From IMG/VR virus record IMGVR_UViG_3300031227_000274, positions 1 to 29,822 of that record: DNA of 29,822 nucleotides; one strand, given 5' to 3'. The notes beneath the pieces were generated by a model, which worked only from the letters and a program-made list of their open reading frames with translations, had not been told where the DNA came from and made no database searches. Within the stretch, counting starts at the first letter, position 1; each line of letters opens with the position of its first letter. Positions 29,651 through 29,822 of the stretch are shown one piece after another. This DNA is from a virus. Position numbers and translations under genes: made by a program.

Positions 29651-29822
29651 TGGTGGGCATAACAATTGATATTAGCGGCGACATTGCGAGCCGGGTCGAC
29701 GCATTGTTTCAAGCTATCTTCGCGACTAAAGACGTTGTCGAGGTAATGGGCCGCGAGGGTCGTAACGTTGTACGTGAAAACTTCTTTGCGCTCGACGGTG
29801 CCAGGGCAAACAGTATGGAGGG
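29650..29822 (+). CDS. Virion morphogenesis protein, Mu gpG-like, partial
   Basis: The first 57 residues of a gene cut by the window edge. The sequence begins MVGITIDISGDIASRVDALF, and continues with EVMGREGRNVVRENFFALDG, which matches the opening of the phage virion morphogenesis/tail completion family (gpG, P2 gpS-like): an N-terminal helix, then 'N.VR.NF..LD'. It directly follows the MuF-like gene, as G follows F in Mu. The 3' end is not in the window. Confidence 0.65.
   Translation, partial: MVGITIDISGDIASRVDALFQAIFATKDVVEVMGREGRNVVRENFFALDGARANSME

Overview
The window is most of a Mu-like transposable phage or prophage. A long leftward early operon runs from about 10,918 down to 185 on the minus strand. 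It holds a DDE-type transposase related to MuA, a MuB-like AAA+ ATPase and about 22 small accessory proteins. From 11,238 to the right edge, a rightward morphogenesis operon carries homologues of Mu gp25, gp26, gp27, gp28 (large terminase), gp29 (portal), the I/Z protease-scaffold, a decoration protein, a major capsid protein, gp36-like and tail-completion proteins, a tail tube, tail tip and fibre proteins, a MuF-like protein and the start of a gpG-like virion morphogenesis protein. The two operons diverge from a control region at 10,919-11,237 rich in palindromes and direct repeats. The first 185 bases hold no convincing gene. They contain three copies of a TTGATAAC-centred motif that look like transposase-binding sites, so a phage end is probably at or close to position 1.

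Host: no host gene is visible, so this is inference. The fibre and its neighbours carry export signals, an FN3-like domain written in the Thr/Asn-rich 'TNA...YWG' style, a right-handed beta-helix and a LamG-like lectin domain. This style is common in the Planctomycetes-Verrucomicrobia-Lentisphaerae-Kiritimatiellae group. I suggest a Gram-negative host from that superphylum, with modest confidence.

Layout. 1-185: putative end with transposase sites. 185-2583: small early proteins, including a GemA-like protein. 2587-3564: MuB. 3595-5599: PP-loop (PAPS-reductase-like) protein, a basic protein, a strong hairpin with a 19-unit hexanucleotide array, a DUF6948-like protein and an ASCH-like protein. 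5599-7659: transposase. 7656-10918: small zinc-ribbon, membrane, DUF3102-like, HTH and RHH proteins. 10919-11237: divergent control region. 11238-16072: gp25 to portal. 16065-16880: patatin-like phospholipase. 16885-19698: protease/scaffold, decoration, capsid. 19766-20404: exported protein between two hairpins. 20465-23790: connector and tail proteins. 23794-28818: lipobox-bearing fibre and exported lectin cassette. 28808-29822: MuF and gpG homologues, displaced from their usual place beside the portal.

The most unusual features are a patatin lipase inside the head module, five proteins with export signals within the structural operon (two followed by stem-loops, like morons), a Glu where the second catalytic Asp of the transposase is expected, a 114-bp hexamer array next to a 20-bp-arm hairpin, and duplicated translation-start cassettes. 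The tail tube without a visible sheath suggests a siphovirus-like tail, but the tape-measure region lies outside the window. I recognise no c repressor, endolysin or holin.
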